DNA of 64,000 nt from Metellina segmentata (taxonomy: Eukaryota; Arthropoda; Arachnida; Araneae; Tetragnathidae): positions 28,097,235 through 28,161,234 of the forward strand of contig OX375877.1 in NCBI GenBank assembly GCA_947359465.1. Reading direction: 5' to 3'. The notes under the pieces were generated by a model that had not been told where the DNA came from, made no database searches, and saw only the letters and a program-made list of their open reading frames with translations. Shown here in pieces: positions 22,917 through 33,648 of this stretch. The position numbers and the translations under genes were made by a program. Each line of letters opens with the position of its first letter. Position 1 is the stretch's first letter.

Positions 22917-23740
22917 CCCTCAACTGTTGTGTCACAAACCGTCTAGTAACTAGTGTGGAGGGGTCTCTCAGACCTCGCTCACTAATGTGTGCACATAAAG
23001 TTGATTAATATTTTTTTTTATCAAAGATTCTTTAGATAATTATTATTAACATTTTAAATTTAGATAATTCAATTCTTAACATGAAATGTATTTTATATTA
23101 CTATTCAAGTTAAGTAGATACCATGTCTCTTCACGCTCAGCTTTCGGACCTAATTTTGCAGGACGTTTCAACCTTGGAAACTGTAAAATTATATGTTGTG
23201 TTTTGGTGTTATGGCACGATTAGGTTCCCCCCAGGCATCCCATTTGAAGTTATTTTTTCCATAGAAATATTCTAGTGAAGACGCACCTGAAATGTTTTCA
23301 TTTGCATAAATTTCCGAATCCATTTCGTGATCGCTTTCAATAATATTATCCGAAATTTCCACTGTCCCAGTACTCTATTTCCGACCAATTATCAACCATT
23401 TCATGAATTTCTTTTTGTGTAAGATACACAGATAGTTTCTTTGTAAAGTTTCTTGCCCTTTTAGGTTCTATGCCTGAATTCCCTACTCCAACTTAGACCA
23501 TTTCACTCAACAAGAACGGTGACGCAAATACTGTGAAGGGGTCTAAGAGACCACGCGAGAAATGCAAATAGTGTGAAACACGAAATAATTGGGGCAGCCA
23601 AACCAGTCTTGGAATGTGGCTTCTGTTGGACGTAGTAAGAAGGTACGGAATAGGAGAGGGACCAATATTCACTTTAAAGGGTGGAAACGAACGATCAAAA
23701 ATGATTCGGGGTCTGTGAGACCCATGACAGCAGTTCAATG
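22917..23740 (-). mobile_element. piggyBac-like element remnant
   Basis: An 824-bp segment flanked by TTAA on both sides (22913-22916, 23741-23744). The inverted ends read CCCTCAACTGTTGTGTCACA on the left and CATTGAACTGCTGTCATGG when the right end is inverted. Subterminal palindromes of the form GGGGTCTCTCAGACC, GGGGTCTAAGAGACC and GGGGTCTGTGAGACCC lie near 22970, 23536 and 23708. A minus-strand remnant of a piggyBac transposase N-terminus is inside; the catalytic domain has been deleted. Confidence 0.65.
23190..23470 (-). pseudogene. piggyBac-like transposase, N-terminal remnant
   Basis: On the minus strand, an acidic stretch (SDNIIESDHEMDSEIY) is followed by SLEYFYGKNNFKWDAWGE and then PNRAITPKHNI. 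This is the order seen just before the DDE domain in piggyBac transposases: an acidic N-terminus, then a Y..K...W motif, then an R..HNI motif. The frame is broken upstream of it and nothing of the catalytic domain follows. Not functional. Confidence 0.55.
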
Positions 23741-23744
23741 TTAA

Positions 23745-24289
23745 ACTTTTTCAGTCTGAAATTTTTGCATGTCCCTAATAGTGTAAGCACTATCTCATTT
23801 TGGAGGGGGCCAAAAAGTTAATCACGAAATTTTTTGGTTAATTCTTACTCTACAGTCCCCGTCGATTTTTTGGTTAGTTTTTAAACTACGGTCCCCATCG
23901 ATTTTTTGCCAAATATGGCAACCCGGCACACACAATCAGTGTTTTGGCAATCTTAAAGTTAAAATTTTGTCGAATATGACGGCGTCAAATGATGGTTTAT
24001 GTTGCCCAAAGCGGGTTAATTTGGCGAATATTGCCAAATGTATCATGAAAAATGAGGATTTTTTTTATAATGGCAACTTTAATCCCTTTTTTCTTCTCAC
24101 TACATTTCTTTTCGATTGCTCGAATTTTACACATGGGCTGGCCATACCATTGGATTAATTCTACGATCCGTTCCTATTGCAATTTTTGCTGTGGAATTTC
24201 GCTGATTCTCAATTTTTTTTACGAAAGAACAAAGACGTTTTCTACAGTAAAATTCAACCAAAATTGTTGTGTTTAACAAATGTTGGTCA
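23745..24289. other. No recognisable gene
   Basis: Contains a short internal duplication (two copies of CAGTCCCCGTCGATTTTTTGG-like sequence near 23855 and 23893). No gene. Confidence 0.4.
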
Positions 24290-25280
24290 GGGTCATTTTG
24301 CCACACGTAGCGCCACCGGCAAGTTTCCTGTCAGTTATATCAACAACACTATCGCATCTCAAGTATTTAAGACTGGGATCAACGAATTTTTTTTGTCTTT
24401 AATCCATTCATGGACAATCCAGGTAAGTGTTTCCAAATCATAATTTCGTTCATATGACTTGAAAGTACATTAAATACTAAAGGTAGGTATGTATGTTTTA
24501 CTAACAACTCGTTTTTAATAGTAGCTCCTAATTTTGCCCAAGAGCCGCGGTAGCTCAGTCAGTAGAGCGTCGGGCTCGCATCAGAAGGGTTGTGGGTTCT
24601 GTCCTCGGCGGAGCCTGCAATTCTGATGATAGCGAGATCGGCTCTTCGACCTGGCTAAAGACCGCCGTGTTCACTAATGGTGACTGGGCACGTTAAATAG
24701 GCCGCGGTCACAAGGTCCCCCATGTTCCCATACGAAATCAATACCTCTGGGGGTACCTGATCAGGGGGTCATCGGCCTCTGATTGGGATCTAAATTACGA
24801 TATGTGTGAGTGAATGAATGCATGAAAGGGACCATCCTGTAAAACGGATGTGGCATGTATGTCGAGCAAAGACGGACTTCCTCCCAATGGGGCTCAATAA
24901 CATGGAAGGCGCACCCCCTTGCCTCTTGCCGTCTTCGACGGGCCTGGCACTCCTCTGGTCTGCCAGTGTAGGCATAAGAAACAACAACAACAACAATTTT
25001 GCCTGGTGGGTGGTAATAGGAACAGGGGTAGGCAATATTAGGAACCAACTTGAAAATTCTCTTGGGAAACTTTTTGACGTTTTACTCGTAAACTCAAACT
25101 GACATAGGCAAAGAAGGTAGATAATCTCTGGAAACCAAAAGAGAATAGATCCTACTGATATTCAGTGAGTTTCCAGCTTGATGTCCCAACCCAGAAGGCT
25201 GAGAAAAAGAGAAATAATTACGGTAGAAGCTATTTGGAACACCTACCCTATCGTTTACTCTACTCCTCAAATGAAATAAT
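24290..25280 (+). repeat. Dispersed repeat R, copy interrupted by a SINE
   Basis: Matches 641-1080 in inverted orientation on both sides of the SINE at 24539-24996. Non-coding. Confidence 0.7.
24539..24996 (+). mobile_element. tRNA-derived SINE, copy 1
   Basis: The head carries a pol III A box (GGTAGCTCAGTCAGTAGAGC) and a B box (GGGTTCTGTCC), as in a tRNA. A non-tRNA body of about 380 bp and a (CAA)n tail follow. Flanking AATTTTGCC repeats (24530-24538, 24995-25003) are the target duplication. The inverted repeat copy at 641-1080 shows the same site without SINE. A non-autonomous element, mobilised by a LINE. Confidence 0.8.
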
Positions 25281-26208
25281 TTTTTCCACGGAAGTTGCTA
25301 CAAGAAAAATCAATTAAATTGTTGGGTGTAATAAATGTTGGTTATCATTCACTCTTCACCAAAAATGGTGTGTCAAAAAATTGAACATTTATTTGATCTC
25401 TGTATGTTAATTTTACACATTTTGACGCCATCTTGAATTTGGCGACTTTTTGAAAAAGTCGCCTTGGGGGACCGTAAAGTAAACGATGGTCAATTTTTTA
25501 TTCAAAGGTACAGTCAACACTTCTCAAATTTAAAAGAAAGATCTTTTCATGTTACTTTTGGTTTCAGGACTAGAGGTAGGTAGTTGACCAAACGTCACAC
25601 TGCAGCAACACAACGAGTTATTGGCGACGGTCCGGGATCAATCACGAACTTAAAGATTCGCGGATAACACCTTGTAATTTTTGAAACACGGTCATATGAT
25701 GATGTCACCATTTGAACTGACACTCCACTTTTGAAATTTCCACACCACGCCCAACGTGAGGACATATGAGGCCAAGACAGATTTAGCGTACACCAGCCCC
25801 ACTTCCACCACTGTCTTTAGATGTATCGCTAGAATCCTCGCAATCAGCTACTTTTCCTACGAGAATACCGCGGCCCCATAACTTTATTCTAGAATGCTTC
25901 GCGGCAGATGGGACTAGGAACTTTAAATGATTATTCTAGTATAAAATGTGACAACATAAAATGCATTAGTATAAAACAAGTACTTAATCATTGTTTCTGG
26001 AAATTTATTTTTACTATATTGGTAATTTTTTGGTAACGTCGTACTAGAGCAACACAACCGGCTATTTACGATGTTACTGGTGTCTTTGACAGTGATAAAG
26101 CTAATAAGCCGATTAAAGTGAAATTTTAAGTTGGTATTTTTACAAAAATGTCAGAGGTGACAGTAATAATTTAGCGAAACAGAATAATTGCTGCGTTTCC
26201 TAATTTTT
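25281..26208. repeat. Old dispersed repeats, no gene
   Basis: About 25600-25900 is distantly related to about 40950-41290 (CACTG.AGCAA.A.AACG..TTATT.GCGAC, then GACAACACCT.GT..TTTT, ACACCAGCCCC, CT.CTTTTCC). GGCGACTTTTTGAAAAAGTCGCC at about 25440 is a perfect 23-bp palindrome. No coding region. Confidence 0.4.
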
Positions 26209-26575
26209 AAAACGCTTGTCCGTGAGGTGAAATATAAGGAAATAAGATTCTATTGAACCACGTGTAGTTTAAATTTTCAAGTACATGAAAAATATTTTGT
26301 TTTCTAAAAACAATCATGCTTCAGTAAAACTATTGTTCTTGCGATGAAATATAAGGAAGTTATAGTTTCTATTTAATCACAAGTAATTCTCCTTTTCAGA
26401 AACAAGCAAAAAAAAATTTTTTTTTGTAAAATAAATCATGGTTTAATAAAACGGTTTTCCGTGAGATGAAATATGAGGAATTTAGATTCTATTAAACCAC
26501 ATGTAATTCTCATTTTCAGGTACATGCAAAAATTTCTTGTTTTGTAAAAAATATCATGCTTTAATAAAACGTCTC
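26209..26575 (+). repeat. Tandem repeat, about 120 bp unit, three copies
   Basis: GATGAAATATAAGGAA-type blocks recur at about 26229, 26346 and 26468 with collinear flanks (TTCTATT.AACCAC.TGTA, TTTTCAGGTACATG, TCATG.TT.AATAAAAC). The copies are diverged. Confidence 0.6.
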
Positions 26576-27596
26576 AAGAAAAATTGATACATGACTAAGA
26601 ATTGGTTGATGACACATTTTACATAAAAAAATGAGAAGTTAGTTCGTACTGTTTACAAATCGCTCTGGTTCAAATTTTTTTTTCGGAAACTCGCGCACGA
26701 GTAAAAATAAAAAAAGCTGGGAATTAAATTAAAAATTAAATGGCATCTATACTTGAATGCAGAAAATAAGGTTGTTTTATTTATAGAAAGTCGTGAATGA
26801 TAAATTTTACAAAATAATAATCTGTGTGTGTTTGCTAATTTCAAAACCTCTTGTCTTACCGATGAAACGAAGGATTTGATCGACGTAAGCTATACTTACT
26901 TACCAAAGAATAGAACAACGTAATTAGTGGGTTTGAAATGTGAAGAACAACAAATCGTTCTTTTATCCTGCAGAAAATCTTTTTTTTTCTGTCACTGAAT
27001 TAAGTCTCAAGTTCTATAAAATCGGAAGGGCGAAATGTGTTTGTAGGCAACACAAAGAGAGCAACGAGATGCAAGTATTACGGAGTTTTTATGGGTACTT
27101 CGGATTCCATCTTCATTATGACCAGCGAGCATATTATAAACCTATGCAGCTGTCAACTTGGCGACATGCTGTCCTGAAATCGTGCCAAGACCGTAAAGTT
27201 AATTTTACTATTGGTCTATCTTTTCACTTTACCATTCTAGAAGCAATACGAGGAATGAAAAAAAATCAAGATCTTGAACAAAATAAATTTTAACCTGTTG
27301 TTAAAATTGGAACGAGCGGGACTTTTCTACCGAAAAAAAGAAGAAACAAGGTTTTGAAATCAACTAAATCAAGACAAGAGAAAACTACTTTTATAAATAA
27401 AATATATTTTCAAAACCCGTTGCTATGACTGAATAAAGCTCAGAAAAACTATTGTTTCGGATTGGCATTGAAGGGAAAAGTAACTTTTTATTATGATTTC
27501 ATCAACCAGGTCTGTCGAAATGGAATTTACAGCTCTGTGTTTCTGAAATAAATATATTTCACCTTTGTATGCCTTCACCATTATAATGGAAATATA
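26576..27596. other. No recognisable gene
   Basis: One plus-strand open frame of 117 codons (26940-27293) has no family resemblance, and its codon usage looks no different from the AT-rich surroundings. I do not call it a gene. Confidence 0.4.
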
Positions 27597-28266
27597 TACT
27601 AGGGTGTGCCGAAAAAAGTTTTTTTTTTGCAATCACATTCTAATAACGCGGAAAAGTTGGCTCATGCTGTATAACTAATGCATAAAAAATTTCATCTCGA
27701 TTTATTGGTATCTTTTGCCTCCCCAAGGGGTTTGAACCCTCCAAAAAGATCAAAATTCGGGCATTTTTTATAAAAAAAAAATTTACAATTACGTTTTAAT
27801 AATGCGCAAAAGTAAGATAATACAATCAACATTAGCGGTAAAATTAATTGTTTAGATCAGTACATTTCTTCTGCCTCCCCAACGTGGGCCAAATAGATGA
27901 AAAATGACATTTTTGCAAAATATCGACTTTTGCAATTACGGTAAAAACTGGTGATTATTTTTTTCTGCTATTTGGCCCCCCGTCGGGGAGCAGAATATAT
28001 GAACTGATCTAAACAATTTTTTTACCGTTGATATTGAATATATTAGCTTACTTTTGCGCACTATTAGAAGGTAATTGTAAACATTTTTTTTACGATAAAT
28101 GCCTGAATTTTGATCGTTTTGTAGGGTTTAAACACCTTGGGGAGGCAAAAAATAAAAATAAATTGGGATGAAATTTTTTACACATTAGTTTTACTGCAGT
28201 AGCCAACTTTTCCGCACTATTAGAATGTGATAGAAACTAAAACCTTTTTTTCGCCCCATCCTAATA
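27597..28266. mobile_element. Long foldback element
   Basis: The left arm (27597 to about 27935) and right arm (about 27945-28266) are imperfect inverted copies over more than 300 bp. Paired blocks include GGGTGTGCCGAAAAAAG with CTTTTTTTCGCCCCATCC, TTTGCCTCCCCAAGGGGTTTG with CACCTTGGGGAGGCAAA, and TTTAGATCAGTACATTTCTTCTGCC with the inverted block near 27995. TA-rich ends suggest a TA target. Non-coding; the transcript would form a long hairpin. Confidence 0.75.
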
Positions 28267-29081
28267 TATACTCTATAACAAAAAAAAACAGCACTTGTGA
28301 AATATATACTCTAAACGACGCACCAAGAAGGAGTTGTTCAGGAGTTGTGCAGGGGGCAAACAAACTTGGAACAGCGCTAATTGAAGACGTAAAGTCTAAA
28401 GTGACGAGTCCCGTTTCGAACTGTGACGACAACTCCTGACGACAACCGCAGACGATTCTGAAGACAACCAGGGCAGCGTGAGGATCCTGCCATTACTATT
28501 GCACGCCACACATGCCCACAACAGGGCGTTATGATCTGGGATGTCATCTCCTTTGATAACCGGACCCCTTTGGTTGTCATTTCTGGCACACTCACAGAAC
28601 AGCGGAACGTAGACGACATTCTACGACCGGTTGTCTTACCGTTCCTTTTGCGACACCCCGGACCTGCTTTTCAACTAGATAATGCCCGGCAGCATACGGC
28701 ACGTGTTGCTGTGAATTGTCTTCAAGCTTTCCCAACACTTTCTTGGCTAGCTAAGTCTCCTGATCTCTCTCCCATAGATCCCATTTAGGACGTTATGGGA
28801 AGGCGATTGCAACCATCCCGGAATGTTGATCATTTAGCCCGACAGTTGAAGACAATCTGCCACGAAATTACGCAGGACACCATTCGGAAACTTTAATCGT
28901 CTATGCCACGCCGGGTGACGCCTTGTTGACATCCTCCCTTTGTAACGGTCAAACTCTGAAATAAATCTTCCAATAGTTCTGAAATTTTAATCGTTTGTTT
29001 TTTTATGTATGTTCTTCACATCCACCCATTTTTATCTTAATCGGACAACTTTTGGTGCGTCGATTTTTTGTTGTCGAGTGT
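28266..29081 (+). mobile_element. Truncated Tc1-like element
   Basis: The left end (TACTCTATAACAAAAAAAA, then CGACGCACCAAG) is inverted at 29050-29085 (TGGTGCGTCG, TTTTTTGTTGTCGAGTGTA). The interior holds the C-terminal part of a Tc1 transposase on the plus strand. About half of a standard element is missing. It abuts the foldback element. Confidence 0.6.
28530..28960 (+). pseudogene. Tc1-like transposase, C-terminal fragment
   Basis: The plus-strand frame carries PLVVISGTLTEQRNVDDILR, then PVVLPFL.., the second catalytic motif FQLDNARQHTARV, then AKSPDLSPIDPI followed by a stop where DxMGRRL should continue (the next codons DVMGRRL are in the same frame). The first catalytic Asp and the DNA-binding half are missing. 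Confidence 0.75.
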
Positions 29082-30249
29082 ATATCAATGGCTTACAATA
29101 AATCACTTTATGATTGAATAATTTTATAACTAAATTTGTTTTTCCATTTTAAATTTGTGTTAGTTACTTTAAGTTTTGATTGGTGGTAGTTAAATTTACC
29201 TCACACTGGAGTAAGACAATGGGCTATTGGCATCAATCCGGGATCAATCCCAGAGGTTGCCAATAGCCCAGGGCTCGAAATACCCGGGTGCACAGGTGCA
29301 CTGTGCACGTGAAAATAAAATTGTGCACCTAATTTTTTTACGCTAGGCGCACCGGTGCACCTAATTTAAAAACTTAGATGCACCTTGTGCACCTGTATTA
29401 AAAAATATATTTCGAGGCCTGCAATAGCCCATTATGTTGCTCCATATTTTATTGAATGTTATGTTTCATCAGCGTTGGGCTAGTCAAATGACTAGTTTTA
29501 ATATTTCGCTTGGAACATTAAAGTAAGTAGTTCATTTATAAACAAAATGTTTCAAGTTTGTATGTTTTAGTTTAACAGATTTACTTAAAAGTCGTAATTT
29601 CTTTTTGATATTGGCAACACAGTTTAAAGTAAAACTTCATAATTCCGAAGATAGACGATGCATAAGAAACTGATAGTTATAAAAATTGATTTTTCTGGAC
29701 AGTCTGTCCGATGCTTTAAATGTTATACTTTGTATCTTGACCACAGAGTATGGCAGAATGAAAACACATTCACAATTATTTTTACTTACATACATCACAA
29801 AAAATTTACATTCATTTAAAATAAATTGACACACATTACAAATAAATTTACATACATTACAAATAACAGAAACTTTTCATCAAGAAAAATGATTATATTG
29901 TTTCATTTTATGTGATCCTGACACTCATGTTTGTTTATGTGAAAGTTGCATTTATGTTTGTTTATGTTTACATGCATTTTAAGCATGCATCAATACAATA
30001 TGATAATTGAACGATATACATAACTCTTCCTTCAAGAACACAGCATACATATTATATGATAATGATTACATGTTAAAACCAAAGCGAAGAATAGTGTATC
30101 GTTTCAATGAAAACATGGAACTTAAGCAATATGTCGCATGTAAAGTTGATATTTAGGATGAGGCGCATTCAAAAAGTGTTGCTGCATCGGAAATAGCAGG
30201 CTGGGCAGACAGACTGAATATCTCCTATGTTGTCATCTATATCTATATA
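29082..30249. other. AT-rich spacer with a GTGCAC cluster
   Basis: At about 29287-29400 the palindrome GTGCAC occurs six times within about 110 bp in both simple and GGTGCACC contexts. It is preceded by a short hairpin-rich stretch (GGCTATTGG..CCAATAGCC, about 29220-29272). No gene. Confidence 0.45.
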
Positions 30250-31204
30250 TCTATAATATATCAAAAAGGATGTTTGTGTGTGTATGTGTGTACATTTTCT
30301 ATACCAATCCACACCAAATTTGGTACGCTTATACTTTAGAACACTGCGGAAAACATTGGCTATTTCTTTCCTGTCTTCAGTCCAATCTATAGTACTTACA
30401 ACCATGAAAACTGGCACACAGCTATTCCTAAAAGTGCCCCTCGAAAACCTCAATTTTAAAATCTAAAGTATCTTTTCTTGCAATAGATGAATATTGACAA
30501 CGAAACATGCTCTACAGGGTTTGCGTATTTGAGTAAATACAGGGAAATGTCGAGGTCATATTTGAGCATTACCAAATTTCATAAATCATCCATCGTTTTT
30601 ATCAATATTTTTCAGTCTTTTTACAAATTGCTCTATTTTACCTCAGGAAGCCCAAATTCGACACTTTGCACGTCTTTCGTTTTTCAGAATTCTGTATTTT
30701 TTCATCGGAATTTCGTTTCTGTTTGCACGTTTTAATCTTTAGCATATTACAATACATTATTCAGGAATTAAATGTATATAGTAAATTGCACAAGCCATAA
30801 AAAACTTAAAACGAACTTAAAAAAGTATTTTGCGTACAGCATAAATAATTGAAGTTAAAAAGTATTTTTCGTTCAACATAAATAATTGAAGTTAAAAAGT
30901 ATTTTTCGTTCAACATAAATAATTGAAGTTAAAAAGTATTTTTCGGTCAACATAAATACTTGAAGTTAAAAAGTATTTCTCGTTCAACATAAATTATTGA
31001 AGTTAAAAAGTATTTTTCGTTTAACACACATAATTGAAGTTAAAAGGTATTTTCCGTACAACATAAATAATTGAAGTTGAAAAGTATTTTTCGTTCAACT
31101 TAAATTATTGCATTTTTTCTATGTAAGAAAAGATGTTATTCTAATACATTTTTCAATCAACATTTAACCATTTCAACCCGAGCAACGCCGGGTTATTTAA
31201 CTAG
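30250..31204 (+). mobile_element. Helitron family C, full copy with internal minisatellite
   Basis: Starts TCTATAATATATCAAAAAGG and ends CAACCCGAGCAACGCCGGGTTATTTAA plus CTAG (31201-31204). This is a 955-bp non-autonomous Helitron and serves as the reference for the 3' ends at 10622, 21705 and about 42110. About 30810-31106 is a 37-bp minisatellite of about eight units (TTGAAGTTAAAAAGTATTTT core). No Rep/helicase. Confidence 0.7.
30810..31106 (+). repeat. 37-bp minisatellite
   Basis: GAAGTTAAAAAGTATTTTTC recurs every 37 bp (30851, 30888, 30925, 30962 and on) with few mismatches. It lies wholly inside the Helitron. Confidence 0.8.
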
Positions 31205-31472
31205 CATTAAATAAAAAATATATATAAAGTACATCGAATCGTGATATTTTTAACCCTCCAGGAGGTTCTCTCGACGAGGTAGCTAGTAATTTGTACAACT
31301 AACTTGATCTTATTCTTGTTATCATAAAAAATACGACAATATCTTGACGACGAGATATCTCGTCCTCTTGAAAATGGTCAGATGCTGATGGACGAAGTGT
31401 CTGAAGAATATGTCGTCCCTCATAGAGGCAAAAGATTTCCGTTTAGTGTAGTATTGGTTAAACCTCCCTCAA
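31205..31472. other. Spacer with a 16-bp palindrome
   Basis: GACGAGATATCTCGTC at 31349-31364 is a perfect palindrome. Related half-matches occur in the 231-bp array at 33649-34520 and near 34486. The stretch begins TTTTAACCCTCCAGGAGGTT, similar to 33224-33245. Confidence 0.45.
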
Positions 31473-31671
31473 CACGTTCGCTGCCGATCTCGCGCCGATG
31501 CGTGATGTGGTGTCATTACTAAAGAGAGAATCACTTGCCAATGCGTGATGTGGTGTCATTATCAAAGAGTAAATCACGCGCCAGCGCGTGATGTGAAGTG
31601 GTGTCTCAGTACCCACTAACGCGGGTAGAGCTGGGCCTCAACATTTATTCTCCGCTACAATCGGCGTTATG

Positions 31672-32869
31672 CACTGAAGAGACAAAACATTATGACCACC
31701 TACTCAATAACGCGTTGCGCCTCCTTTGGCCTGCAAAACAGCTGCAACTCGCCTGGGTACAAATGCCACAAGCTCTTGGTACATAACTGCAGACAGGTTG
31801 TACCAAATGCCTAAGCAGTGGTCACGCAAAGTTGAGATATTCTGTGTTTGAGCTTTGAGCTGTCGTTCCATGCCACCACAAATGTGCTCTATTATGGCGA
31901 GTTAGGTGGCCAGGACATTAAGTGGTTTTCATCAGTATGCTCCTCGAACCACTCCAACACAATCCGAGCCTTGTGACATGGTACGTTGTTCTGCTGGAAG
32001 ATTTCATTTCCAGTTGGGAAGACAGACGCCATGTAAGGTTGCAATTGATCCGCAATGATGTTCAGATAGTTCGCAGCGTTCATGGTCTGTTTTACCACAA
32101 CTACGGATCCCAGAGTCACCCATAAGACGTCCCCCAAAGCATAATACCGCCATCACGAGCCTGTGTTTGACCTGCTGTACAAGAGGGGAGCAACTGTTCG
32201 CCTGGCAGACGGCGCACCCTGACACGATCATCGAAGTGATGAATGAGAAATCGGGAATCATCTGACCATGCAACTCTCTTCCACTCATCCAATGTCCAGT
32301 CTCGATGTTCTCGTGCCCACTGTAGGCGTAGTTGACGATGACACTAGGTCAAAAGAGGCACACGAGTAGGACGTCTGCTGCACAGTTCCATATCCAACAA
32401 TGTCCGCTGAACTGTGAGAATCCGAAACACTTGCGCTTGGAACTGCATTGTATTGGGCTGTCAGCTGAGCCACTATCTCGCGTTGATTTTGCTTTACCAA
32501 GCTGGACAGTCTCCGACGTCCTTTTTCTTTGTTGACGTGTGGACTACCACCTTGGCGTCTACTGCTGGTGTCACCGTCATTGATCCACTTTGCATGAATA
32601 CTAACAACGGCAGATCGTGAACAATCTACCAGTAGTGCAATTTCGGTGATACTCGTTCCGAGTCTTCGGCCCATTACGATCTGCCCTCTATCAAATTCTC
32701 TTAGATCAGCAGCCTTTCCCATCAGTCGCAAAAGTAAGTGCAAGAATGATTTCTTACCTCCTCCAGCAGCAGTTAAATACCATTCTCACTTAATCACGTG
32801 CCCTCCACGTCATCCAGACGAGTTCATTTTAAAATGTTGGGATGTTCATAATGTTTTGGCTCGTCAGTG
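31672..32869 (-). mobile_element. Tc1-like element, family T2 copy 1
   Basis: A 1198-bp element with ends CACTGAAGAGACAAAACATTATGACC and, inverted, CACTGACGAGCCAAAACATTATGA. TA follows the right end and TG replaces TA at the left. It is the same family as 46095-47312. It carries a decayed transposase on the minus strand. Confidence 0.8.
31892..32743 (-). pseudogene. Tc1-like transposase (family T2), decayed
   Basis: Reading leftward from 32743: MGKAADLREFDRGQIVMGRR with a helix-turn-helix (ITEIALLVDCSRSAVVSIH), then a frameshift. The second HTH and the first catalytic region follow in another frame near 32290-32430, then VMAVLCFGGRLMGD, then in a third frame MNAANYLNIIADQLQPYM, the second motif FQQNNVPCHKA and WPPNSP. 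Three frames are needed to follow it, and the second catalytic Asp is replaced by Asn in QQNN. Inactive. Confidence 0.8.
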
Positions 32870-33224
32870 TATATTCGGTGTTGACGCGGTATTGACGTGG
32901 AGTAAAGGTTATGAACTAGTTGGAGAGGTATGTGATTTCGAATTTATAGCTTTATTAGTTATTAAGAAAAATCATGTAACATGAGTTGTAGAGTCTATAA
33001 TTCTGCAGGGGCTTCGAGCTCCCAAAAAATAAAAATGTAATCTAATAAGCCTCTTACAGATGATGAAATTGCAAATTTGTTGGCTGAGCTTTCGCCAAAC
33101 TATTCTTGTATTCGAGCAGTTTTCAATCATATTTGTTATAAAAGTAAGTCGGCTTCTAGGAAAACCCATTTCACGGCGGGGCAATAACTATAAACACATC
33201 ATAACGTGATCGGCAGCGAATGCG

Positions 33225-33648
33225 TTAACCCTACAGGTGGTTATTTCGATGACGTATCTTGTCATTAGCAAAACTGACCAGATCTTAATTTCGACATCAT
33301 AAAAGGATCGTTGATATCTAGAAGATATATTTCGGATCTTCATGGACTAGATATTTCGTCCAAGACACTTAGGTCGTAAATACGACACGTTGTGGCAACA
33401 GGGAAGTAATTAATTTTGCATTCCAAGAGATTTTTTGAGTGTTTTTCACCTTATTTGAAAACATTAATGTGTCGTGTTCTACCAGCAAAATTATAATTAG
33501 CAGTAGCGTAGCTTAACATTGATAACTGGTTACGCCGAGATTGGACTAAAAGAAAATAAACTCTAATGCTTAGCTTTCGACTATGTTACAAGTGAATTAG
33601 ATTGTACGTTGATATTTCCCATAAATGCAATACACAAATTATTTTTAG
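33225..33648. other. No recognisable gene
   Basis: A spacer between the TTAA-type element and the 231-bp array. It contains GACGTATCTTGTC and GATATATTTCGGATC segments that resemble degenerate subunits of the array. Confidence 0.35.

Larger units (their letters stand above)
31473..33224. mobile_element. TTAA-type element carrying a nested Tc1
   Basis: The left end CACGTTCGCTGCCGATC is inverted at the right end (GATCGGCAGCGAATGCG, 33208-33224), followed by TTAA. The left flank is TCAA, a one-base change from TTAA. This fits a piggyBac-type element. Inside, GCGTGATGTGGTGTCATTA repeats three times (31498-31600), then a Tc1 element is nested at 31672-32869. Near the right end a plus-strand remnant (about 33045-33185) reads KPLTDDEIANLLAELSPNYS, possibly a piggyBac N-terminus. 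Confidence 0.5.

Noticed and set aside
24544..24616. Functional tRNA gene
   Set aside because: A and B boxes are present, but the cloverleaf is poor and the sequence continues into a body and CAA tail repeated at 39586, so it is a SINE head.
25440..25462. Transcription terminator hairpin
   Set aside because: A perfect palindrome, but no gene ends here, and intrinsic terminators do not apply to a eukaryotic nuclear genome.
26940..27293. 117-codon plus-strand gene
   Set aside because: No domain, no start context, no splice structure; composition equals the surrounding AT-rich DNA.
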